Source: Protostelium mycophagum
Taxonomy: Eukaryota > Evosea > Variosea > Protosteliida > Protosteliaceae
Assembly: GCA_002081555.1 (NCBI GenBank)
Contig: KV921189.1
Coordinates: 1 to 59,238 of the forward strand
Length of the DNA stretch: 59,238 bases
Direction of reading: 5' to 3'
The position numbers and the translations under genes were made by a program. Below, one piece after another: positions 11,401 to 22,167 of the stretch. A model generated the notes under the pieces. That model was not told the origin of the DNA. It ran no database searches and saw only the letters and a list, made by a program, of their open reading frames with translations. Within the stretch, counting starts at the first letter, position 1. Each line of letters opens with the position of its first letter.

Positions 11401-13263
11401 CAGATGTTCTAATGAATCGTATATCTCGCGGACCTTTTCCGACAGAGATGCCCACATGCCTATTTTTTTAGATTTTATTTTCCACTCTGATTTAATTTCA
11501 CATCTGCAAGAAATATTTTTGTATATTTCGACATGATTCAGTCCCTCTAGTTTCGAAGATCGGTAACAACCGTGCTGAAATGCCTCAAATAACCGCAAAT
11601 AATTAGTTTTTTTGGAAATTTTCGAACCAAAATAATAATAGTCCCAATTATAAAATTATAAAAAAATACCATTAAGCCTTTGTACGGCGAAGTGATTCAA
11701 TCCAGATAGAATGGCGAGACAAGAATCGAAATTCCCCATGATTTCACATTTCTAAATAAATTCAATTTTTTCACATCAAGAACAAGATGGTTACCTTTGC
11801 AACTCTTATCATTCTGTCGGCGATCTCAGTCTGTACCGATTTATTCACTTCTGTCAATATCTCCGCGGTGACCCACGAACTCAACTGAAATTTCAATGAG
11901 TTTTCACTGACAGAAAAAATGGAAGACGTGGACTTACTAGGTTGAACATTTTTACGAGGGCGTCCAACCCCGGAGTTTTCAATTCTCCGGAGTTTCTTGG
12001 GAGATGTCTGTTCCATGATATCTTATTCAGAAATTCCAGCATATTTAAGTTGAAGAATGTGGCAGAAGCTTCCATGGTGAGGCACTGAGCTACCGCATCG
12101 GTTGATTGTTTCATGAATGACAGGACCTGTCAATTTTCACGTTTGTTGACACGAGACTTGTATTAATTTCTTTCTCGATATTTCAGACGTCGACATTTTT
12201 TTGCATTATTTTGTGGCATTGTTCTTGTAAACATTATCAAGATATCATTTCGAAATTACCTCAGATTTCTCTATACTTGATATGATATCAGGTCTGACGT
12301 CATCCTCACCCCTGTCCATTCCTATCGTCGTATTGGAATTAGAGGATGTCGCGTTTGATTGCAACAGAAGATTTGAGTAAGAGTTGTTGAGAGGTGAAGA
12401 GTAAGAGAGTGTGGTCAGAGAGCCAGAAGACAAGCTCAATATTTCAGGGTTCAACTGTACATTGTTTTCAAAAAAATATTCTACTTTCTAGATTATTCTG
12501 GATTTTTTATGATCCAAGATAATTATATTTTGCGAGTGAATGTGAAAATAAACGTACCGCAGATATCCCTCTAAACGCCGGCCTGGCCATTTTTGGTTCA
12601 CATTTTTTATTTCTGTTATTATATGTCTGTGATTTTGAGGACAAGACAACGAGACGTCATCACCTTGATCATTAGTAATTGGAACTGGCGTTTTTTGAGG
12701 ATGTGATCTTCTTCTGTGCCGTAGAACCTGCACCATTCCAAGATGTGGAAGACATGAGAACGGTCCCGTTGTGTTGGAAAGTCTATGAATAGATATCCTT
12801 CAATCCATTGGCGCAGAAAGGCAGATGATCTGAAAAAGATCCATCAATTGGTGTTCAATGTGAAGATTTCTCTTTATGCGCAGGACACCATTAGTGTCAG
12901 AAAAGTAAATCAAGACCTACTCTTCTAAAACGACACGAGCCGGTCCAATGGTACTGATGAAATGTCAGTTAACATCTCATATTTATTCCTACCATTCTCT
13001 CCATATCTCCAAGAGCCTCAGTGGGGAAACAAACCTTCTATAGGTGGCCAAAATGATCTGATAATCATCTGTCCAAGTGTCAGACAAAAGTGTCTGACGT
13101 ATTGACAGCGATCACCTCTATTTGTTTCAGAAGGAGGTGATGTGAAGACCTCTCTGAAATACTGTTCCGCCGCTGCCACCTCCTTGGCTTCTTTTGAGCT
13201 CATCTCCGGAAGTGAAACTGTAGATTTGGCAGTTATCTTCTTTTTGACATCCCCAACAACCAT
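8468..13263 (-). CDS. RasGEF with two C-terminal V4R (4-vinyl-reductase type) domains
   Basis: This is one long gene of more than 20 exons. Its N terminus MVVGDVKKKITAK begins at 13263. A RasGEF-N-like region covers about 12.5-13.2 kb. The RasGEF catalytic domain follows with QCLTMEASATFFNLNMLEFL, LSSWVTAEIL, NFDSCLAILSGLNHFAVQRL and SNFKNYNDEVRARRGGTIIP. Phase-consistent 3' exons include 10547-10670, 10406-10496, 10236-10364, 10036-10179, 9789-9983, 9697-9749, 9567-9599, 9322-9408, 9160-9236, 8982-9117, 8787-8921 and 8468-8686 (TAA). These encode two tandem V4R domains: GWDRLEVIDG, IMLSSYLAGWTSASFG and CEVICRNTSPHPCTF; then AMKSCGWGKLVI, TMTSGYISGWLSNTF and SCRTRGSGVESCTF. V4R domains are predicted small-molecule binders, related in fold to TRAPP Bet3, so the exchange activity may be ligand-controlled (inference). 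An alternative is two adjacent genes, but splicing stays in phase through the whole junction. Confidence 0.8.
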
Positions 13264-13642
13264 CTACAACCCGTCAAATGAGGTATAATTGACAGGTCAT
13301 TGTTTTAATAGACAACCGCATTGGAAGTGAACACCCCGGGGGCAGACAACCCCGGGGCAGGAGATTGGTTTAACTTTGTAACAAAGTCTCGGCTACAATA
13401 TAGACACATCTTCACCGCATTTTTGGAGCCTTTTTGGTCGTTGCCCAAAACGCAAGTAACCCACCCCGCGTTCGTCATAAATTCCATCAAAAAAAGACCC
13501 ATCCCGCACAGCCTTTAATCATTCCGCAGCCAAGTTAAGGATGCAGTGCTTGTTCTTTTCTTCGCTCCAGCAACAGTAACAATTATATTTCGATTCAGAT
13601 TATAGGAAAGATGTCTAAGAGGATGGGATTTTATAGAAACAA
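13264..13642. other. intergenic region between RasGEF-V4R and the metalloprotease gene
   Basis: Short frames on both strands are open but share no recognisable coding features. A GC-rich segment near 13335-13365 carries two close copies of CCCCGGGG-like sequence followed by GCAG. It probably holds the promoter of the downstream RasGEF-V4R gene and the 3' flank of the metalloprotease gene. Confidence 0.25.
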
Positions 13643-15223
13643 TTATTTCTGGGCAATTTTGAATCCCTGACATTTGATATCAAATGATGCAGGAGAGAAG
13701 CTGGCGGGGCCACCATTTGCGGAGCAATCCTTCAGCTGTAGATACAAATTGTTGGCACGGTTTCTAATCTTGTGGTATCCTAGTTGTAATCAATTGAAAT
13801 CTATTTTTAATTTGAGCAATGCACAACAGAAACCACGATCTCGGCTTTGCCGCAGCACAAATGCCACTTTGACTAAAGAACTGACCACTGTTGGGTTCAA
13901 AAGACCACTGCTGCCAGGTGGAAGCGTTGCGCTTCACCATTCTAGGAGATCCACGTCCATTGTTGGGGATTCCAACACCGTCGAGACACTGGTGTGTCTT
14001 TGTGTCGCAGATCAACCAGTATTGACCAGCGCTGGCTTCGATGATCTACAACCGAATCAGCTATTTTCATAAAGAATTAATTAAATTTAATAATTGTAAT
14101 GCAGAAGAAAGCTGCACCTGCCAAGTGCTGGTCTGGTTTCCAAATTGGACGTTGCCGTCAGGCTTGACATTCAAGAAGCTTCTGCTGTCAGCAGCTGCTG
14201 TGGATATGGCCGTCTACAACCAGTCAGAAGAGTTCAAACCTATGACGTCATCATCACCTGAAGACGTGAGTTCCACTGGGGGTTCTGGGGGTAAGGGAGC
14301 ATCTTCTGTCCCAGCTTTCTGGCATTGGACCAGCAAGAGAAGGTGCTGTTGTTCAAAGTCGCGTCACTAGCTTTTGTGAGAGAGAGCCAGGTCCAAAGGA
14401 CTGCAGTCTGGGCCCAAGCCTGCACCACTCAGTTTTCCCGCCACGTGTTTTTTTTAAATGTGGTCATGCGGATTCATGAACGGAAGAGATACCTCAGCCT
14501 CGCTGGAGCGTGCGTAAGGGTCTGGTAAGCAACTGTCAGTTGTGAGGGCTGCCTCCCACTGTGTGTGTCAGGAAGTATCATATGGACACGTAATAAACCT
14601 ACCTCGGATGAACCGCGGATCTTGTTGGACCAATCGAAAGAGTGTGCAGACTCATGGATGAACACCTGTTAGCATGAGTTGATCTTCAAATCGAGGAAGA
14701 CCTCATACCTCTGCGCCATATTTGCCGAGATAAACACCGCTGTTACCCAGGGTGTAGGCACCATTTCCTTTTGCCTTGGCAGAGATCTTGTTGACAGAGG
14801 ATCGGATGGCCAGAGGTACACTAAGTGGTTCAGAAACTTCGTCTAAATGAAACTATAGAGCTCACAAGGCGAAAGTAGAGGCCATGGCGTTGGCATCCAT
14901 CACGTAGCCGTTACAGAGACAGAGAGGAAGCCAAACTCCGTCCTCATAGCTCAGCTCAAAAACAGAGTTCACGGCATCGTTGCCCTTCCAATCTTCAGAA
15001 TCATGAACCGAAGATGGATCCTTACGCAAGCATCATTGGAGGTGCACTGGTCCTTCCATTCGTCTCTCTTTGTTAAAGTGAATTTGGGTGGGTTTTTTGT
15101 GACTGGAGCAACAGAGATGTGAGGAGAGAGCCCATCTCCCCAGATGACCTTCTTGTTAGAGAGGTTAACATCCGCGAGGGCGACGCAGACAAAAGCGGCG
15201 ATGAGGAGAGCTGCTTTGACCAT
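13643..15223 (-). CDS. secreted HExxH metallopeptidase with a C-terminal lectin-like (beta-trefoil type) region
   Basis: The protein starts MVKAALLIAAFVCVALA, a signal peptide (start at 15223; an in-frame ATG at 15259 would put 12 residues before it). Minus-strand exons join in phase: first exon to 15026, then GNDAVNSVFELSYEDG, VPLAIRSSVNKIS, VFIHESAHSFDW with the zinc motif HESAH, WEAALTTDSCLPDPYARSSE, and AWAQTAVLWTWLSL. The order HExxH, D-C-PD-YA, E-AWAQ matches secreted fungal-type HExxH peptidases of the deuterolysin-like/aspzincin kind. After a linker (LNVKPDGNVQFG) the C-terminal part has YWLICDTKTHQCLDGVG and TWQQWSF, the QxW pattern of ricin-type beta-trefoil lectins, and DCSANGGPASF near the TAA at 13643-13645. 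It probably digests extracellular or phagosomal protein. It lies head-to-head with the sedolisin gene. A catalytic test is lacking, so the exact peptidase family is inference. Confidence 0.8.
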
Positions 15224-15759
15224 GTTCGGGGCCGGAATAAGTGCCTCTGCAGAGGACAAGTTGTTGTCAGGAGAATTTGCGGATCAAAATTCGCGGGATG
15301 ACTGTCATTCTTGACGACTGTCAGGGACAGAAGACACTCCCGCGAATGTAAAACAGATGAAAGAATTCAGAATCATTCAGCTTTGGTATTAATAATATTG
15401 AATAGAATTCGTCGTCTCCAGAAAAGGAAGCAGAGTCTTATTCCACGAGTTTTTTAGGTTATCGTGCATTTTCAACAATGAGCTTACTGAAAGGGTTAAC
15501 GTTCCTGTCATGTCATTGTCTGCAAAGCTTTGTTCCGTTCAGTTCAGCTGGAATAAGGCCAGAGCTTCATCTCTTTTCGAATACCGTCCATCGTCTGGCA
15601 GCTTATATTGAAGTTTGCAAGAAATCTCTGCGTCAGTGTCAATAGAGTGAAAAGATTGGTTCTGCTGAACGAACTGAACGAATTTCCGGGAGTTATCTTG
15701 TTGGTATTGGGATTACCGCAGAACTACTCCAAAACGAACAGCCAACCTACACGACACGC
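15224..15759. promoter_or_regulatory. shared upstream region of two divergent protease genes
   Basis: This stretch of 536 bp separates the starts of the secreted metallopeptidase (minus) and the sedolisin (plus) and has no supported gene. An inverted repeat is visible: TTCCGTTCAGTTCAGC near 15526-15541 and GCTGAACGAACTGAACGAA near 15665-15683. A second short direct repeat, GACTGTCA, occurs at about 15300 and 15318. Such repeats could be binding sites for a shared regulator, which is inference. Confidence 0.35.
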
Positions 15760-17784
15760 ATGATAACTCTCACGCTGGTTTTTGCTCTATCCTGCTTGTT
15801 TCTGTCTGCATCAGCAGGCGCACCCAAACAGGAACAATTACCTTTTCGGGTCTATCTGAAAGAGACCAACATCCACAGAGGAGGAGAACTCCTACTCGAC
15901 ATGTGAGGTCATCTCTTACGAAACACTCTGACAACTTTCACAGATCAGACCCTGATTCAGTCAACTATGGAAAGCATTGGACCACAGACCAAGTGGTTCA
16001 ATTCTTCCAGCCTCCTCCTGACGCAATTCAAAACGTACAGAATTGGATCCAGAGTTGCGGCTTGAACTCTTCAGAGGTCACTTACTCTCCCGGTCGCTCC
16101 GTCTTTATCTTCCAAGCCACAATCTCCCAAGCTGAGAAGCTATTCAGCACGAAGTTCCACTCCTTTATAGACATGGAAACACACCTGACATCATACCACT
16201 GTGAAACTCTCAATCTACCCTCCCGTCTCGCAGATCTCGTCCATTTTGTAACACCAGACTACACCTTGTCACCCACAAATCATCAGGCAAGAAGAAAACA
16301 CAAGGAACGGCGACACAGACCCCGGCCCAAACCCGCTAAATTTAACTTGAACGCGACATTAGACGACTGCCCTCGGGTGGCGACACCCGAGTGTATCTCG
16401 ACACTGTACCGAATCCCGCCGATGAGTGGGAGAGCTCATCCTCAAAATGAAATGGGAATCTGCAACTGGCAGGATACTTACCGCCAGAAGGATCTGGACG
16501 CTTTCTACCGCACTTTCACCCCGTGCATACCCAATGGCACCCACCCAATTGCTGCAAGTGTAGACGGAGGAGTTGTAGAGGTTCAGAACCCCTCGGACGA
16601 AGGATCGGAGTCGGTGCTAGATTACTCAGCCAGCATTCCTATAATCTTCCCACAGAAAGTCAAGGCCTTCGTTGTAGGAGAATCATTTATCCCGAACGGA
16701 ACCCTGTACACCCAGGCAGGGACATATGAGGAGGGACTCGGCACCGGTGTAGATGCCTTTTTGGATGCTATTGACGAGTCTTACTGCAAGAATACTGGTG
16801 CTAAAGAGAAGAATCCTCATTCGGACTGTGGCAGATATCGCCCTACCAACGTGCTGTCCTTCTCTTACTCAACCTATGAATTTACGATCAATTATGAGTA
16901 TGCCGTGAGGGTCTGCAATGAGTTTATGAAGCTGGGGCTGAGAGGAACAACAGCATTAGTGGCTTCTGGAGATTCCAATGTGGGAACTCCATACGGTTGT
17001 GGTGGTCCAGAAGACAATGTTTTTACACCTGAATGGTAACTACCATTCATGAAGTTTCATTCTGATCCATAAGGTTTTCTACATGCCCGTGGGTTACAAC
17101 CGTAGGAGGGACCGAGCTGTCTTCGAACGCAAATGTTGCTCGGGGCGAAGGAGAGACAGGATGGTGGGTTTATTCGTTTCTCGGCTCTGGTGGTGGATTT
17201 AGCAACTATTACCCCAGACCCTCCTACCAGAATGCTGCTGTGAACTCCTATCTGGCAACTGCGAATCTGTCCTTCACTTCTTACGCCCACATGGCCAATC
17301 AAGCCAACTTGACAGCTCTTGGGTACGGGACTACGGGCCTTTTCAATAGAATAGGAAGGGGCTATCCTGATGTTAGTGCTTTGGCCTCCAACTGTGCGGT
17401 AAGCTCAGAATTGTTTAGAACGACTGCAATTGACTGCCTCTCAGCTCTTTATCAACGACACCCAGACGACAGTTGATGGAACCTCTTGCGCGACACCAAT
17501 CTGGGGCGCCATCATCACCAGAATTAACGAGGAGAGACTTAGAGTAGGCAAGAAAACCGTTGGGTTTATCAACCCCACTCTCTACAAGAACACTCACGCC
17601 CTGCGCGACATCACCGGAAACACCAATTTCGGATGTACTAACCAGGGATTCGAGGCCATCAAAGGGTGAGATTCTTCATGAACGAGGATGTCCGAGACTG
17701 AATATGATAAGGTGGGACCCTATGACTGGACTGGGATCTCCCATATATGACAAGCTTCTCCATGTCTTCATGTCCTTACCTTGA
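15760..17784 (+). CDS. sedolisin family (S53) tripeptidyl-peptidase-like serine protease
   Basis: Sedolisins are acid serine-carboxyl peptidases, lysosomal or secreted, that remove tripeptides or cut endoproteolytically. Exons are 15760-15902, 15944-17035, 17074-17398, 17445-17665 and 17712-17784, all in phase. The signal peptide is MITLTLVFALSCLFLSASA. The propeptide contains LDISDPDSVNYGKHWT, typical of S53 activation domains. The catalytic Glu/Asp pair is in ESVLDYSA, the oxyanion-region Asp is likely in the LVASGDSNVG area, CPWVTTVGGTEL follows, and the nucleophile Ser is in VDGTSCATP. The C-terminal calcium site appears as KGWDPMTGLGSP. Length, about 580 aa, is normal. The family usually has SGTSxSxP around the serine; here it is DGTSCATP. 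The gene diverges from the metallopeptidase gene. Confidence 0.93.
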
Positions 17785-17804
17785 AAAATACATATTTTTT
17801 TATT

Positions 17805-18310
17805 ATTAGGTTTAATTCTTTTCTGGCGTATTCAATTAAATACGTAAATGATAAACCTCTCAATACACGAGACAAACTCTGATGACATGACGTAGTGTCA
17901 AACGTCGTGATATCGACGAAAAGACATTCCAAAAATACTGTCGTCATGATAAATGGTTTGCAGAGCATAAGCCGACCTCTAAATCCGTTCAGCCTGCCAA
18001 CACTGACATTAATTTAGCTGTCAAAGACATAGTAACATCAAACAATTCGATAATAGCTCCACCGTGCAGAGAGTCGCCAGCGGGAGTCTTGGAGAGATTC
18101 TCCAGCTGGCAACTTCACCATTGACAGTGATGATCTGGGTGTGTCAGTGCATTATTGAAGAGGATCGTGTCATGTCATAGTGACACTCCAAACAATTGAT
18201 TACCTTTGCCCTTTTCAATCTGTGTAAGCTTTTGCTAGAACGTCGATGTTTATGTTCTCTTTTGCGTTGTTGAATTGCACACCTTACATAAAAGATCTAT
18301 TTATCTCATT
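17805..18310 (-). CDS. possible hotdog-fold (4HBT) thioesterase gene
   Basis: On the minus strand an exon starting after a TTGCCAG acceptor near 18107 reads NLSKTPAGDSLHGGAIIELF and continues DVTMSLTA. This resembles the HGG plus Asp signature of acyl-CoA thioesterases of the 4HBT family (usually N-x-x-G-x-LHGG-x5-D). Upstream, IEKGK (near 18210-18230) and ITVNG look like exon pieces. Downstream, the frame CLFVDITTFDTTS (17880-17920) could be part of the next strand. I could not join these pieces in phase, so start, stop and exon borders are guesses and the call may be wrong. Confidence 0.28.
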
Positions 18311-18472
18311 CATAGACCGTTCACACCAAACAAACGATATATACCATTGTTTAGCCCGCTGTACAACACACGTCATTAGACATTGATTGACAATTTGGAA
18401 TTCAATGAGACATCAAAGTATGTTAACTTTACTGTAAGTTTTGGTATATCTATGGTCATTGCCATCCTGTGA

Positions 18473-19461
18473 TCAGAGGATTGAAGAGAAGACAAGAAGG
18501 ACGAGAATGAGACATGCAATGGTCATGGATATGGCCAGTATCTATTTAATCAATAAAGATTCAAAAATGGCTTCTTATTTACCTTTGTAAGATTGGCATT
18601 ACCAAAGCGATTCATTGGGTGCCAGCCCTGCAACAAAATAAACATAAAATGAATATCAAATGAAGGATCATTTACTCCAACAGAATTTAGAAAAGAGATC
18701 GTCATGATTGTTCTGTTCACTCACATTATAAGATATCATGTTTGTCTCTATTAACATGTCTATGGCAACCTCATTCTGTTGGAGAAGAGTTGGTGGCAAG
18801 CTCACACATTGTCGTTGGAAAAAAATTGGTGACCGGCCAACAAGAGAGTGATCATTGTGGCCAATTGTTGGCCTGAAGGAAAAATTATGTGCTTTTGTGA
18901 GCCGTAAAAATCTGGAACTGATCACATTCCAACGACGGCATACACGAGAGCAGGAGTCCAAATCATATACATCCAGCTGTTGACAGTTAAAAACTATGTC
19001 GCTTCCTATAGATTCCGAACCTTCCGCATGATTCTGGACAGAATCATGTCATCTAGACAATAAATAGAAGTGCTGTATCCTCTTGGTTGCACCTTTCCAA
19101 GTTTAGGCGAAAATAAAGAATTGCGGGTGATGATTGGGCTGGGATAATGGTCAGGTCAAGAACATCCTTCAGGCACCCACCTGTTTATAGAAATGAGCGG
19201 ATAATCTTCATCTTTTCCTTCAACGTTCTCAGCGGCGCATCTGTTATTTGTTCTGTTGTTTGTGAGTATGAATAAAGAGTTGAATCTACTTACTGTGTGT
19301 TCATTTCGTTCGTGTTCTTCGTGTGGTGATGTTGTGATGTGATGTTGGTCGTGTCCTCGTCCTCGGTTGTTTGCGTCCGCTTTTCTGTCTCGGAAAACTG
19401 ACGCAAAAATCACAGCAACCCACGTTGTACAACACAATCCTCTAAAATACTGCCAACCCAT
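18473..19461 (-). CDS. F-box-like protein with a C-terminal transmembrane segment
   Basis: The F-box core is spliced in phase: DDMILSRIMRK joins LDVYDLDSCSRVCRRWNVIS, matching the F-box pattern of a leading DD-I-L and VCRRW. F-box proteins recruit substrates to SCF ubiquitin ligases. The middle part reads RLTKAHNFSFRPTIGHND and IDMLIETNMISYN, then GWHPMNRFGNANLTK. The last exon (18473 to about 18540) encodes ILAISMTIACLILVLLVFSS and then a stop, a single hydrophobic helix right at the C terminus. That would anchor the protein in a membrane like a tail-anchored protein. Upstream of the F-box, a 101-codon open frame (19156-19461) with MGWQYFRGLCCTTWVAVIF may be the first exon, but the link is not certain. 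Confidence 0.55.
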
Positions 19462-19549
19462 TGGTGGGAAGCATAATGTGCCACCATCTCAACACAAGAT
19501 GAATGGCTTGAGTGTGCAGTAAGACATCAAAGGAACATCTACAACATCT

Positions 19550-22160
19550 TTATTTATCTTGCACATAAATCTGGCACTTGTTCTTCACAGCAAAAGTCTT
19601 CTCGCTGTTCCAATCATGCACCGCAATGTGATCTAGATCGAACAAACCTTCTCTCACAGCAATGTAAGATAGATACGCTGATGCTGTCATCCTTGGCTTC
19701 AACTGCCTGTTCAAACACTTAGGTTTCAAATACTAAATGAGCACCCACCCAAGCCTCACGGATTTGTCCAGACACAAGATGGGTGGCTGTCCTTGGGTCT
19801 TCTTCTGTAAAATAGACAGAGGTGTCTCTACAACAGCATCTACACTGAGATCGCCGTCAATACTGATACTCTCGTCTTCATCTTCCTCAGTGATCTCATC
19901 TCTATACAAAATCAGATTGTTCATCATAACTCAAAGACAGCACAACAAATCTCCCAAGGCACTATATAAACGTCCATATAAATGTACTCACTCTGAGCCT
20001 GAATTGAAAGTGATGATTTTAGGTGTGGAGGCCATCAATAGAGTCAGTTCCCTCTTCTCATCACCCAAGTTTGCGACAGTGACACAAATTGAAAATGGTC
20101 TATACAAAGGTACCGGCGATTCCGCTGGAACCTTATAAGATACACACGAATATATTAAATCTGCCCGTGCAATGATGAAAAAAGTGCGTATTTCCATCTG
20201 TAGCATCTTCTTCACATATCGTCATGATGATCACCTTGTATGGTGATCATGAGATCATTAGAAGCGGGGTGCACCAGTTGCACTTCAACATCGTAACTAC
20301 TGATTATCTTTCCCCATATCTCCTCTGTGTGCCAAGTGAAGGATATCCTTGCACAAGGCTTACAATTCAAGGCGTAAAGTCCAGAGTGACCTTCTTTCTG
20401 CTGGGTGACTTGGCTTGTGACGATAGGTTCTACAATAAAGACCATAGATTGCTCGTCTTTAGACGTGAGAGATGTCGGAAAGTCATCCTGAAGAATTCAA
20501 CATCGAGATAACGGTGTGATGACTTGGGCAGCTGCCGCAAAACATCTATGACAAGAATACGAGGTCAATGCAACAATAATAAATGGTGGATGAATGATAA
20601 CCACAGCAAAGCTCAGTATCTATCTGATGAAAAATCACCTCGGGCACTGTAATCTTGAATTGACCGTCCAAATTATAAGAACTGAGTAGTTTTCTGTGTG
20701 TTCCGTCTTGGCCTTTGTCAAATAAAAACAAGTCCACATCGTCCAGAATTAAATGGACGCCACTGTTGTTATTCTTCACGAGGCCATTGATTAAGAAGCT
20801 ATTTCCTATGTTCAATGTGGTGAAACTGATCTGGTTTTATTAGAATGAAACGTTGTAGACGGATAGGACTTACGGTAAAAGGCTGTACTATGCGTACAGG
20901 CATGACTATTTCATTATCTCTCACTATGGTCTCTGCATAAAAAGGATTCAACAATCTTCCAAACTCTTCTCTTTCTGTGAAATTTCAGTGAAATTTTATT
21001 GAAGGAGATGGGAGGTATTACCCGCCATTTTTCTTCTTGTTGCAAAGGAAGGAAGCCTGATGGTCACTTTAAGTGATGCTGACTCGTTCAGGGTGTCATC
21101 CTTCACAGCTGAGATATTCAGTATTTATCATTTATTTTTATATAGATTTTCTACAGACAAGATGAATGCCAGATTTGCCGTGCAAATCGATAGGATGTTG
21201 TCGCGGTTTGCATCACGGTTGCATCATTGGGTTTCCAGAACAAATCCTTCTATGTGGACTTCCCCTTGCAAAGTCTCCATCACTTGGAGAAACAAAATTA
21301 AAATAATAAAACTGAGCGGTACCTATTGAATATTCTATCTCATATACAAATAATGCATCTCCATCATCGAATCTGAAAAAATTTGGGTGACGTAATAGGT
21401 CGTTCTCTGTAACATTATCCTTTCCCACTCTGTCCATTCCTTCCAATGGAAATACTGGTAATCTTGTCGCTTGGACTTTTTCTGTCATGATCAGACATGT
21501 GTGACTTGACTTTTTTGTACTATTTGTTGAAGATTGAGATCTCGATTACCTCGTGCTGTCTCATTCGGCTTTTGACCTGGTCTTAAAAATGAATGGCGAT
21601 ACATATTACCATCTGGATCAGCTCTTGAAGAAGGTGTGATGCGACTTCCACTAAAACATATTTGAGATCAGTAACACAATGTGTTCATACCCTATTTCTA
21701 AATCCACATTGAGCGAGCAGCCTTCGCCAAAACATTTATAGAATTCAACCAATCGAAGATGTTCTCCCATCTGCAGTGGCTTTAAACCACCCTTCTCTTC
21801 ATCCTCTAGTTTTGGTTGTGGTTCTGGCACTGCCTGTTCATGTACCTTGTTTTGTTGAATCAAAGGAGGCGAGACGATGAATAAATAAGCACGAAGGAGT
21901 TCACCTGGTCTCTTTAGGAAAAAATGTAATGGCGCGTTGAATAGCTCACCCTGAACGACAAAGTCGCGCCCATCCAGATTTTGCAAGTATGATTTGGGGA
22001 TCAGAGGTTTACTGCCTCCAAGAAGTGGCTCATCGCCAAACTTTAATTGTTGCTGATTTGATTTGGGTAGATATAATTGGAAGGAGGATATTGAAGGGAT
22101 AGGTGTATTTGTATTGAATATATGACTTGGCACTGTTTTAGTTGCTGGGGTCCCAACCAT
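19550..22160 (-). CDS. unrecognised beta-rich protein, possibly trafficking-related (Gryzun/TRAPP-like)
   Basis: The first exon (22160 to about 21700) starts MVGTPATKTVPSHIFNTNTP and encodes about 155 residues including DLEIG. Later exons read SRITPSSRADPDG, then MTEKVQATRLPVFPLEGMD, FFRFDDGDALFVYEIEY, RLLNPFYAETIVRDNEIVMP, FLINGLVKNNNSGVHLILDD, EPIVTSQVTQQKEGHSGLYA, and finally LSYIAVREGLFDLDHIAVHD, with the TAA at 19550-19552. Alternating short strands and phrases such as VMPVRIVQPFTVSF resemble the Ig-like regions of TRAPP subunits (TRAPPC11/13 type), but I see no diagnostic motif. The region 21060-21310 has an unresolved junction. The ATG lies only 7 bp from the ATG of the divergent 22168 gene. 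Confidence 0.5.
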
Positions 22161-22167
22161 TGTGAAA

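Noticed and set aside
15903-15943. Apparent N terminus MRSSLTKHSDNF of the sedolisin frame
   Set aside because: It reads through an intron with a GTGAGG donor and a CACAG acceptor; the real signal peptide is in the exon at 15760-15902, which joins in phase.
19156-19461. 101-codon minus-strand frame as an independent small protein
   Set aside because: It may be a first exon of the F-box-like gene, and it ends at a good GTGGGT donor; alone it has no recognisable features, so it is not listed separately.
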